Made by a program: the position numbers and the translations under genes. From Hyphomicrobiales bacterium (lineage in GTDB: Bacteria > Pseudomonadota > Alphaproteobacteria > Rhizobiales > Rhizobiaceae): a stretch of 38,372 nucleotides of DNA. The notes beneath the pieces were generated by a model. That model was not told the origin of the DNA, made no database searches, and saw nothing but the letters and a program-made list of their open reading frames with translations. This document shows positions 32,591 through 38,372 of this stretch, in pieces; positions within the stretch are counted from its first letter, which is position 1, and each line of letters starts with the position of its first letter. Location of the stretch: positions 1 through 38,372 of the forward strand of contig UCEU01000031.1 in the NCBI GenBank assembly GCA_900471485.1, read 5' to 3'.

Positions 32591-32750
32591 GATCTTGCTC
32601 TGGTCTTCCGAACGACCACAGCCGCGCGCTTGAGCGCCACGGTCATGCGTGTCGGTTCGGTGGATAAGTCACAAGCAGGCGAGCCAAGGCTCGGCTCTGC
32701 GCAGCCACGAAGGGCGGACCAGGAAGAGATTTGCGAGAAACGGTCTCTGG

Positions 32751-32825
32751 TCAGCCCTGCAAACGCATCTGCAGGGCGTTGACGGGGCCACGCTGCCGGT
32801 AAAACCGGAAGTAAAAATTCTGCAC
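32751..32825 (-). CDS. Candidate 24-codon leader peptide of the ABC-F gene
   Basis: A GTG-initiated frame of 24 codons, four bases behind a very strong GGAGGG ribosome-binding site, ending in TGA 160 bases before the ABC-F start. The peptide begins (V/M)QN, then FYFRFYRQRGP, and contains Arg-Gln-Arg at codons 10-12, similar to the Arg-X-Arg motifs at which macrolide-bound ribosomes stall in erm leaders. The last eight sense codons fold into the 8-bp hairpin at 32754-32777. The contrast between this strong site and the weak site of the ABC-F gene is typical of inducible leaders. It is too short to prove coding by composition. Confidence 0.45.
   Translation of the reverse strand: MQNFYFRFYRQRGPVNALQMRLQG
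32754..32777 (-). promoter_or_regulatory. Hairpin in leader of ABC-F mRNA (attenuator segment)
   Basis: GCCCTGCA and TGCAGGGC form a perfect 8-bp stem with an 8-base loop at the end of the leader ORF. Its 3' arm overlaps a second segment (32757 to 32747, GGGCTGACCAG on the transcript) that can pair with CTGGTCCGCCC (32722 to 32712) instead, so the two structures exclude each other. Confidence 0.45.
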
Positions 32826-32909
32826 GTGACCCTCCTTTCTCTTTGGCGCAATGGCAATGAAATAACACCGCACACCCCGCGACGCAACCACGCGCTCCGG
32901 CTCCACGCC

Positions 32910-32936
32910 TTGCGGCTGTCCGCCGGCTGCTATAAG
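32910..32936 (+). promoter_or_regulatory. Possible promoter of the PhnA-like gene
   Basis: TTGCGG (32910-32915) and TATAAG (32931-32936) resemble -35 and -10 boxes with a 15-base spacer, about 40 bases before the start codon. The spacer is short, so support is weak. The rest of the 32,836-32,976 gap between the divergent leader and PhnA genes shows no other clear element. Confidence 0.3.
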
Positions 32937-32976
32937 CGCCGGTCTCATACTTTAATTTCTTTCAGGAGATGCGCCG

Positions 32977-33279
32977 ATGGCCGCGGATGACGACGATTAC
33001 GTTTACGACGAAGCAACCGGCGAATGGCGCCCGGCATCGGAGCTTGCCGCCGAGGCGGCGAAGGCTTCCGAAGTGCGCGACGCCGCCGGAAATGTGCTGG
33101 CGGACGGCGATTCCGTCACGCTGATCAAGGACCTCAAGGTCAAGGGCGCCGGCCAGACGCTGAAGCAGGGCACCGTGATCCGCTCGATCCGGCTGACCGA
33201 CAATCCCGAGGAAATCGACTGCCGCCACGATGCCATCAAGGGACTGGTGCTGCGCACGGAATTCGTGCGCAAGCGCTAA
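32977..33279 (+). CDS. PhnA-domain protein (YjdM-like), short form
   Basis: A 100-residue protein whose second half is the PhnA domain: VRDAAGNVLADGDSVTLIKDLKVKGAG, then LKQGTVIRSIRLTDNPEEIDCRHDAIKGLVLRTEF. In Escherichia coli YjdM (PhnA) this domain follows a four-cysteine zinc ribbon; here that part is replaced by an acidic leader (DDDDYVYDEATGEWRPASEL) without cysteines. Despite the name, PhnA is not shown to act in phosphonate breakdown, and the function is unknown. An AGGAG ribosome-binding site lies about nine bases before ATG 32977. It is divergent from the ABC-F leader and closed by a strong hairpin shared with the convergent HerA-like gene. Confidence 0.88.
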   Translation: MAADDDDYVYDEATGEWRPASELAAEAAKASEVRDAAGNVLADGDSVTLIKDLKVKGAGQTLKQGTVIRSIRLTDNPEEIDCRHDAIKGLVLRTEFVRKR

Positions 33280-33288
33280 GACATGACG

Positions 33289-33323
33289 CCTGTTGCGGCG
33301 CGAACGATCGCCGCCGCAACAGG
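33289..33323. terminator. Bidirectional hairpin between PhnA-like and HerA-like genes
   Basis: CCTGTTGCGGCG and CGCCGCAACAGG form a perfect 12-bp stem with an 11-base loop between two convergent genes. It lacks a clear T-run on either side, so it may block readthrough mainly by structure. Confidence 0.65.
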
Positions 33324-33337
33324 ATATCAATTCGAAA

Positions 33338-34888
33338 CTACCGTTTCAGGCTGCCGAGAATGCCGCGCACCAGCGCGCGGCCGACCTGCGTCGCCACTGT
33401 GCGGGCAACGCTCTTCATAGCCGCTTCCACCACCGTTTCACGCTGGTAACCGGCGGCGCGGCCACGGCCCTTGGCGGGCTGGTCATCCTTGTCGTCACCG
33501 CCGAAGCCGGGCAGCGTCCACCCGCCGGTCGTGCTTGCCTCGGTCGGCTGCGGTGCTTCCTTGGCGGCATTGGCGTCTGCCGCGCTCTTGGCGCGGGCGG
33601 CGAGTATCTCGAAGGCGGATTCGCGGTCAACATCTTCGTCGTAGACGCCGAGAACGGGGCTCTTGTCCATCACCTGCTGCCGCTCGGCATCGGTCAGCGG
33701 CCCGACACGACCGGATGGCGGCCGCACCAGCGTGCGCTCGACGATCGACGGCGCGCCTTTGTCCTCCAGCGTCGAAACCAGCGCCTCGCCGGTGCCGAGC
33801 GTGGTGATCACGGTGGCGCAATCGAAATCCGGGTTGGGGCGGAAGGTATCGGCAGCCGTCTTCACCGCCTTCTGCTCGCGCGGCGAATAGGCGCGCAGCG
33901 CATGCTGGACGCGGTTTCCGAGCTGCGCCAGAACGGTCTCCGGCACATCGAGCGGGTTCTGCGTGACGAAATAGACGCCGACGCCCTTGGAACGGATCAG
34001 GCGGACCACCTGTTCCACGCGTTCCGTGAGCACCTTCGGCGCGTCGTTGAAAAGCAGGTGCGCCTCGTCGAAGAAGAACACTAGGCGCGGCTTCTCGGGA
34101 TCGCCGATTTCCGGCAGTTCCTCGAACAGTTCCGAGAGCAGCCAGAGCAGGAACGTCGCGTAGAGGCGCGGGTTCATCATTAGCTTGTCGGCGGCGAGCA
34201 CCGAGATCTGGCCGTAGCCGCGATTGTCGGTGCGCATGATGTCGCTGATCTTCAGCGCCGGCTCACCGAAGAAGTGCTCGGCACCCTGCTGCTCGAGCAC
34301 CAGAAGCGCGCGCTGGATCGAGCCGACGGAGGCCTTGGAGATCAGGCCGAACTGGCTGGAAAGCTCGCTGGCGTTCTCGCCCATGTAGTTGAGGAGCGCT
34401 GCGAAATCCTTGAGATCCAGCAGCGGCAGACCGGCCTTGTCGGCGATCTTGAAGGCGATGTTGATGACGCCTTCCTGCGGCTCCGAGGCATCCATCAGCC
34501 GGGCGAGCAACAGCGGGCCCATCTCGGCGATCGTGGTGCGTACGCGGTGGCCCTTCTCGCCGAACAGATCCCAGAAGATGACAGGGAACTGGTCGAAGGC
34601 GAAATCGTCGAAGCCGATCTGCTCGCAACGCTTGGTGATGAAGTCTTTCGGTTCGCCGCGCGCCGCGATGCCGGAAAGATCGCCCTTGATGTCGGCGCAG
34701 AAGACCGGCACGCCGGCCTTGGCGAAGCCTTCGGCCAGCACCTGCAGCGTCACCGTCTTGCCGGTGCCGGTGGCGCCGGTGACCAGGCCGTGGCGGTTGC
34801 CGAACTTGAGATCGAGATATTCGGGGCCGTTGATGCTATCGTCGGGCTTGCGGCTCACGCCGATGAAAATCTTGCCGTCCTCGATCAT
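33338..34888 (-). CDS. HerA-like ATPase (DUF853, YjgR-like)
   Basis: A 516-residue P-loop ATPase of the HerA/FtsK branch. Walker A GATGTGKT (residues 38-45) comes soon after an N-terminal beta region, and Walker B reads RLVFFFDEAH, followed by a sensor-like VYFVTQNP. The middle (PVIFWDLFGEKGHRVRTTIAEMGPLLLARLM) and the C-terminal Ala/Gly-rich tail with an amphipathic terminal helix match the DUF853/YjgR family. The role is unclear; relatives are DNA-pumping or DNA-processing motors, but no nuclease partner is adjacent. ATG 34897 directly abuts GGGAGA, while ATG 34888 is spaced nine bases from it and is preferred. It is divergent from the small gene at 35,116. Confidence 0.9.
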   Translation of the reverse strand: MIEDGKIFIGVSRKPDDSINGPEYLDLKFGNRHGLVTGATGTGKTVTLQVLAEGFAKAGVPVFCADIKGDLSGIAARGEPKDFITKRCEQIGFDDFAFDQFPVIFWDLFGEKGHRVRTTIAEMGPLLLARLMDASEPQEGVINIAFKIADKAGLPLLDLKDFAALLNYMGENASELSSQFGLISKASVGSIQRALLVLEQQGAEHFFGEPALKISDIMRTDNRGYGQISVLAADKLMMNPRLYATFLLWLLSELFEELPEIGDPEKPRLVFFFDEAHLLFNDAPKVLTERVEQVVRLIRSKGVGVYFVTQNPLDVPETVLAQLGNRVQHALRAYSPREQKAVKTAADTFRPNPDFDCATVITTLGTGEALVSTLEDKGAPSIVERTLVRPPSGRVGPLTDAERQQVMDKSPVLGVYDEDVDRESAFEILAARAKSAADANAAKEAPQPTEASTTGGWTLPGFGGDDKDDQPAKGRGRAAGYQRETVVEAAMKSVARTVATQVGRALVRGILGSLKR

Positions 34889-35084
34889 TGCAAACATTCT
34901 CCCAAAGGCGCTTGGCCGCTTGCGTCAAAATGCGGAGAGCAGTTTCCGCACGGTCATTGTAATATCGTTCGTCTGTTATAAGCAGGGACTTCAATGCCGA
35001 CAACTGTCTGCATTAAAAGGAAAACCGGGATTGAGGCCCGCCACCGGCGCGGGTCGCTTGAGTTACCTGAGAAACTCGATTAAC

Positions 35085-35102
35085 GTTGACGTTAACGTCA
35101 AC
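35085..35102. promoter_or_regulatory. Perfect 18-bp palindrome directly before a ribosome-binding site
   Basis: GTTGACGTTAACGTCAAC reads the same on both strands, centred on GTTAAC, and ends one base before the AAAGGAGG of the next gene. TTAACGT is also repeated in direct orientation 12 bases apart (35080 and 35092). A dimeric repressor site is the simplest reading; as RNA it could form an 8-bp hairpin beside the ribosome-binding site. Confidence 0.6.
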
Positions 35103-35115
35103 AAAGGAGGATACC

Positions 35116-35511
35116 ATGAACGAACTCGTAGATCAGGTTGCCGCACGTGTCGGCATTCCGGCCGAGGTGGCCGAAAAGGCTGTCGGCATGATGCTCGGCT
35201 TCCTGCAGCGCGAAGCCGCCGACGGCCCAGTGGCCCGGATGATCGAAGCCATCCCCGGCGCGTCGGATCTCGTCGCCCAGTATAACGGCGAGGGTGCATC
35301 CGGCGGTGGCGGCATTCTCGGCAGCATCATGGGCGCGTTCGGCGGCGGCGGCATCATGGCGCTCGGCCAGCAGCTGATGTCGGAAGGCCTCGGCATGGGC
35401 GAAATCGCCAGCCTGGCCAAGGAAACCATCGCGGTTGCCGAGCAGCATGCCGGCAAGGAAGTCGTCGACGAAGTGGTCGCCTCCGTTCCCGGTCTCAGCC
35501 AGTTCATCTGA
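35116..35511 (+). CDS. Small DUF2267/DUF2780-like protein
   Basis: A 131-residue, mostly helical protein of unknown function. The N-terminal part (MNELVDQVAARVGIPAEVAEKAVGMMLGFLQREAADGPVARMI) resembles DUF2267/DUF2780-type proteins, followed by a glycine-rich hinge (GEGASGGGGILGSIMGAFGGGG) and a second helical part ending in VVASVPGLSQFI. No signal peptide is seen. The start ATG has a near-perfect AAAGGAGG at the right distance; a longer frame from a TTG at 35086 would begin inside the palindrome and is rejected. A perfect palindrome sits immediately upstream and a strong terminator follows, so it is a tightly controlled single-gene unit. Family placement is tentative. Confidence 0.75.
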   Translation: MNELVDQVAARVGIPAEVAEKAVGMMLGFLQREAADGPVARMIEAIPGASDLVAQYNGEGASGGGGILGSIMGAFGGGGIMALGQQLMSEGLGMGEIASLAKETIAVAEQHAGKEVVDEVVASVPGLSQFI

Positions 35512-35529
35512 GGCGAAAATCGCGCAACG

Positions 35530-35558
35530 AAAAACGGACGAGCGCTTCGTTCGTTTTT
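35530..35558 (+). terminator. Rho-independent terminator
   Basis: AAAAACGGACGA pairs with TCGTTCGTTTTT over 12 bp (one G-T wobble) around 5 bases, ending in five Ts. It follows the DUF2267-like gene by 18 bases and has an A-run on the opposite side, so it may also stop the convergent hypothetical gene. Confidence 0.82.
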
Positions 35559-35569
35559 CTACTTAAAGT

Positions 35570-36004
35570 TCAGTTTTGAGCGGTGACGCCGAGCAGGATG
35601 AGCCAGTTTTTGGCGAGATCCGCCGCCGCCTGCCGGCCCGCGCCGTCCAGCTTTTGCGGCCCGCAGGCGCGTGCCATTTCGCTCTGGTCATTGATATGGG
35701 GCGAGGCGTTTTCAGCCTTCACGATCACCTCTCGCCACGCGCAACTGCGCATCGCGTCGGGCTCGACGGCGCCGCCGCAGCCGGTGGCAAGGCAGCGCGC
35801 GACGATCCGTTGGCTTTCCATTTTTCCGGCGATGGCATCGCCGTAGATATCGGTCCAGCGCGCCCGCAGATCCGTACAGCTCTGCGCATTTTCGGATTGC
35901 CCGCAGCTCGTCTTCGCCACGTAAACGGCTGCATCCGGCCAGTCGGCGACTTCAGCCAGACTGACGCACCCGCAAGCCAGAAGCGCGGCGGCGACCCACT
36001 GCAA
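35570..36004 (-). CDS. Cysteine-rich exported hypothetical protein
   Basis: A 144-residue protein I do not recognise. The N-terminus (MQWVAAALLACGCVSLAEV) looks like a short signal peptide or lipoprotein signal. The mature part has at least six cysteines (for example TSCGQSENAQSCTDLR, ARCLATGCGG, RSCAWREVIV, ARACGPQ) spaced in a way that suggests disulfides, consistent with a periplasmic location. The start is a TTG with GGAG eight bases upstream; no in-frame ATG fits the hydrophobic segment. It has no operon partner and faces the DUF2267-like gene tail to tail. A resemblance to small lysozyme-inhibitor-like secreted proteins is possible but not demonstrated. Confidence 0.62.
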   Translation of the reverse strand: MQWVAAALLACGCVSLAEVADWPDAAVYVAKTSCGQSENAQSCTDLRARWTDIYGDAIAGKMESQRIVARCLATGCGGAVEPDAMRSCAWREVIVKAENASPHINDQSEMARACGPQKLDGAGRQAAADLAKNWLILLGVTAQN

Positions 36005-36218
36005 ATTCCATCTCCGATGCGCCAGGATGCGCCGTTAACACTTTGAATATACGCAGGATTTAACCGGAGCTATCGATCGGATCGCCCGGAAAACCCACGC
36101 AACGGCCCGCAACGAGAATCACCGCGAGGTCGTCTCGCGTATTTTCTAGCTGCTAAAACCTGATGTCGAAAGTGTCTGCTGCGCTCGGCGGGATACAAAA
36201 GAACGCGGATAAGCCGGG

Positions 36219-36425
36219 TCAGTGCTTTTTCTTGGTTTCCCGGGCCAGCTTTAGTATCACGTCGTCTGCCGCGTCGGCCAGAGCCATCGCGATTTCGGCC
36301 GCTTTCCACCCACGCTTCTCACCGTTCTTGATGAGCTCGTAGAGAATGGGTTCAAACTCGGACCGGCACGTTTCCATGCGTTGATCGGAACTTGGATGAT
36401 TCTTCGAAGTTTGAATATCCGTCAT
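36219..36425 (-). CDS. Small hypothetical protein (68 aa)
   Basis: A short protein with a polar N-terminus and an amphipathic C-terminal half (FEPILYELIKNGEKRGWKAAEIAMALADAADDVILKLARE) ending in a Lys-rich tail. It has no signal peptide, no cysteine pair and no recognisable domain. ATG 36425 has GGGG seven bases upstream and gives 68 residues; the frame stays open to 36479. Codon use resembles its neighbours, and small proteins of this size and composition are common in rhizobia. About 210 bases separate it from the cysteine-rich gene upstream in map order; that gap shows nothing clear. Confidence 0.6.
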   Translation of the reverse strand: MTDIQTSKNHPSSDQRMETCRSEFEPILYELIKNGEKRGWKAAEIAMALADAADDVILKLARETKKKH

Positions 36426-36787
36426 GTCAATACCCCAAAACCCGTAGGATAGATTTAGCAAGGCCAACGAAGAGCGCAAGTAAATATGTTAATCCGACAT
36501 TAATAATTCGGGGTGGTGTGCTTTTTCAGCCATTGGTTGGTGTAAAACCCAAGAAGGGCCCGCCGGGGTTTGACGGGCCCCGCCTTCTTTGTCGCACTGG
36601 AAAAGCAACGCCGTCAGCAGGAAAATCTTCGCATCTATGCCCTGTGCGTCAATGCATACCTATGTTGTATGACGCACCGCCATTTTGCTGCATGCTCGCG
36701 AATATTCATTGAGTTCAGTCAATTGCCTTGCGGCAAGCCGAAAATATACGGGAGTCTTCTTGGCTATACTTTAGTTGGGCGTGTATT
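36426..36787. other. Gap without a gene, upstream of zwf 3' end
   Basis: About 360 bases. The only clear element is the strong hairpin at 36551-36590. Several open frames cross the region on the plus strand, but they lack ribosome-binding sites and run antisense into zwf. The part next to zwf (about 36,700-36,787) has a weak CTTG/CAAG hairpin that might serve zwf. Confidence 0.4.
36551..36590. terminator. Orphan terminator hairpin
   Basis: GGGCCCG (36556-36562) pairs with CGGGCCC (36574-36580), and flanking AAGAA/TTCTT extends the stem with a small bulge; TTCTTTG follows on the plus strand. No plus-strand gene lies upstream for over 1 kb that lacks its own terminator, and the zwf stop on the minus strand is about 200 bases away. 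Confidence 0.65.
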
Positions 36788-38311
36788 TCATGGCCTTGCC
36801 TTGTTTGGGTTGTGCAGCATGACGCCAAGCGCGTGCCATTCCCGGCCATCCCGCTTGATGAGCTCTTCCGCGCAGGTCGGTCCCATGCTGCCGGGAGCAT
36901 AGGTTTCCGGCTCCTTGCTCTCCTTGGCCCAGACGTCGAGGAACGGCTGCACCGCGGCCCAGCCCGCCTCGATGCCGTCGGCGCGCTGGAACAGCGTCTG
37001 GTCGCCGATGAAGAGGTCGTAGAGCAGGGACTCGTAGCCCGTCATCTTGCCGATGTCGAACTTGTCGGCATAGCGGAAGTCGAGCGAAACCGGCACCGTG
37101 TCGACCGAAAGCCCAGGCGATTTGATCGAGATTTCCATGCTCAGCCCTTCGTCCGGCTGCACCTGGATCACCAGCTTGTTCGGCGGCAGGTTGCGCTGCA
37201 CGTCGGTCTCGCGAAACTGCGCGAAGGGCACTTGGCGGAAGGTCACGACGATCTCCGTGTCGCGCGCCGTCATCGCCTTGCCGGTCCTCAGGTAGAACGG
37301 CACGCCCGCCCAGCGCCATGTATCGACGAAGAGCTTCAGCGCCACGAAGGTCTCCGTGTTGCTGTCGGGCGAGACGTCCTTCGTCGCCCGGAAGGCGGTC
37401 ACCGGATTGCCGTTCAGCTCCCCGCCGCCATAGGCGCCGCGCACCCCATGCGTGGCGGCTTCCTCCGGCGTGTAGATCCTGAGTGCGCTCAGCGCCTTGC
37501 TCTTCTCACTGCGGATCGCCTCGGCGCCGAACCCGTTCGGTGCCTCCATGGCGATCATGGCGAGCAGCTGGAACAGGTGGTTCGGCACCATGTCGCGCAG
37601 CGCGCCCGTCGCATCGTAGAACTTGCCGCGGCTGCCGACATCGACGGTCTCGGCGGCGGTGATCTGCACGTGGTCGATATAGTTGTTGTTCCACAGCGCC
37701 TCGATCATCATGTTGGCGAAGCGCGTCGTCAGGATGTTCTGCACCGTTTCCTTGCCGAGGAAGTGATCGAGCCGGTAGACTTGGCTTTCCGAGACCTTGG
37801 CGAGGATGCGCGCATTCAGCGCCTTGGCGGTCGAAAGATCGGTGCCGAAGGGCTTTTCGATGGCGATCCGCCGGAACACGCCGTCGCTCTCGCGGGTCAG
37901 CCCATGTTCGGCCAGCTTCTCGACGATCGTCCCGAAGAACTGCGGCGGCACGGCGAGATAGAAGGCGGCATTGCCAGCAGGCGCCCGCGCCAGCCGCGCC
38001 TTGATGTCGAGATAGATCTCGTCCCTGGTGAAGTCGCCCGAGGTATAGGCGATCCGCTGGCGCAACCGCTTCCAGCCGTCGCTTGCGGCATGCGCGCCGC
38101 CATCGTCGAGCGTCGCCAGAAAGTCGTCCAGCCGCGCAACCAACATGGCGTCGTCGCCGGGCTCGATCCCGATCCCGAGAATATGCAGGTCGTCCCCGGT
38201 CAAGCCGCTCTGCGTCAGGTTGATGATCGCGGGAACAAGCAGCCGCCGCGTCAGGTCTCCGGTGGCTCCGAAGATGACAAGCGTGACCGGCGGGCTGGGA
38301 GCTGCGTCCAT
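36788..38311 (-). CDS. zwf: Glucose-6-phosphate 1-dehydrogenase
   Basis: Oxidises glucose-6-phosphate to 6-phosphogluconolactone with NADP+ or NAD+, the entry to the Entner-Doudoroff and oxidative pentose-phosphate routes. The N-terminal nucleotide-binding fingerprint is VIFGATGDLTRR (residues 12-23), EKPFG is present, and the active-site motif reads RLDHFLGKE, with the catalytic His and the substrate-binding Lys. DTWRWAGVPFYLRTGKAM is another family block. ATG 38311 has AAGGAG seven bases upstream; a longer frame to 38365 lacks support. Length (507 aa) is normal. In many rhizobia zwf heads a zwf-pgl-edd operon; here no pgl follows, so this may be a second, stand-alone copy. Confidence 0.95.
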   Translation of the reverse strand: MDAAPSPPVTLVIFGATGDLTRRLLVPAIINLTQSGLTGDDLHILGIGIEPGDDAMLVARLDDFLATLDDGGAHAASDGWKRLRQRIAYTSGDFTRDEIYLDIKARLARAPAGNAAFYLAVPPQFFGTIVEKLAEHGLTRESDGVFRRIAIEKPFGTDLSTAKALNARILAKVSESQVYRLDHFLGKETVQNILTTRFANMMIEALWNNNYIDHVQITAAETVDVGSRGKFYDATGALRDMVPNHLFQLLAMIAMEAPNGFGAEAIRSEKSKALSALRIYTPEEAATHGVRGAYGGGELNGNPVTAFRATKDVSPDSNTETFVALKLFVDTWRWAGVPFYLRTGKAMTARDTEIVVTFRQVPFAQFRETDVQRNLPPNKLVIQVQPDEGLSMEISIKSPGLSVDTVPVSLDFRYADKFDIGKMTGYESLLYDLFIGDQTLFQRADGIEAGWAAVQPFLDVWAKESKEPETYAPGSMGPTCAEELIKRDGREWHALGVMLHNPNKARP

Positions 38312-38372
38312 GATGATCTCCTTGATATGGGAAGGGGAAGATAGAGCGGGTGATGGGGGTGCCAAGCGGGGT

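Noticed and set aside
32587..32868. 93-codon minus-strand frame in the ABC-F leader
   Set aside because: It has no ribosome-binding site and overlaps the better-supported leader ORF in another frame; only its last 19 codons are mentioned as a separate possibility.
36570..36902. Plus-strand frame of 110 codons after the orphan terminator
   Set aside because: It starts inside the terminator hairpin, lacks a ribosome-binding site and ends antisense within zwf.
36728..38344. Plus-strand open frame antisense to zwf
   Set aside because: It is a shadow of zwf, rich in His/Arg/Val with no family resemblance.

Overview
The window looks like chromosomal DNA of a Rhizobiales bacterium, probably Rhizobiaceae (Rhizobium/Agrobacterium-like). 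The basis is high GC with strong third-position G/C bias, a divergent ohrR/ohr pair, a small DUF1127 protein, tandem L,D-transpeptidase lipoproteins, an RHH_4-type domain and a glucose-6-phosphate dehydrogenase of alphaproteobacterial type. I see no rRNA, tRNA, insertion sequence, phage gene or CRISPR array. Gene density is normal, and most convergent gene pairs are separated by a recognisable hairpin terminator.

Left part (1-12,236), housekeeping and stress genes: an ATP-dependent DNA ligase of the cisplatin-damage-response type, a secreted alpha/beta hydrolase, two paralogous L,D-transpeptidase lipoproteins, a DUF1127 protein divergent from a LysR regulator, the OhrR/Ohr organic-hydroperoxide module, an ACS-family MFS transporter, an Xre/RES toxin-antitoxin pair, and a MarR regulator divergent from a DUF899 thioredoxin-like protein and a two-domain VOC protein. 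Several intergenic gaps carry palindromes that fit autoregulation by the adjacent regulator.

Central part (12,237-29,550), a secretion and adhesion island: a 2,979-residue RTX adhesin with many VCBS/cadherin-like repeats, EF-hand-like loops and a type I secretion target domain; a membrane-bound protein with a degenerate GGDEF motif; an operon of TolC-like outer-membrane protein, ABC permease/ATPase, HlyD-like adaptor and an unusual ribbon-helix-helix/PAS fusion; then, beyond an unrelated LysE-type exporter, a periplasmic transglutaminase-like cysteine protease of the LapG/BTLCP family. The adhesin has di-alanine-glycine sites flanking a small N-terminal module, as in LapA-type adhesins held in the outer membrane and released by LapG. 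No LapD gene lies in the window. I regard this Lap-like system with a different regulatory set as the main candidate for an undescribed variant.

Right part (29,551-38,372): a lipoprotein of the penicillin-binding-protein activator (periplasmic-binding fold) type, an ABC-F ATPase preceded by a 24-codon leader ORF with mutually exclusive RNA pairings (candidate translational attenuator), a PhnA-like protein, a HerA-like ATPase, a small DUF2267/DUF2780-like protein behind a perfect 18-bp palindrome, two small hypothetical genes, an orphan terminator, and zwf.

All functions come from reading motifs and family resemblance by eye. No searches or folding calculations were run. Start codons were moved from the longest frame where a ribosome-binding site or signal peptide favoured an internal start; each case is explained in its entry.
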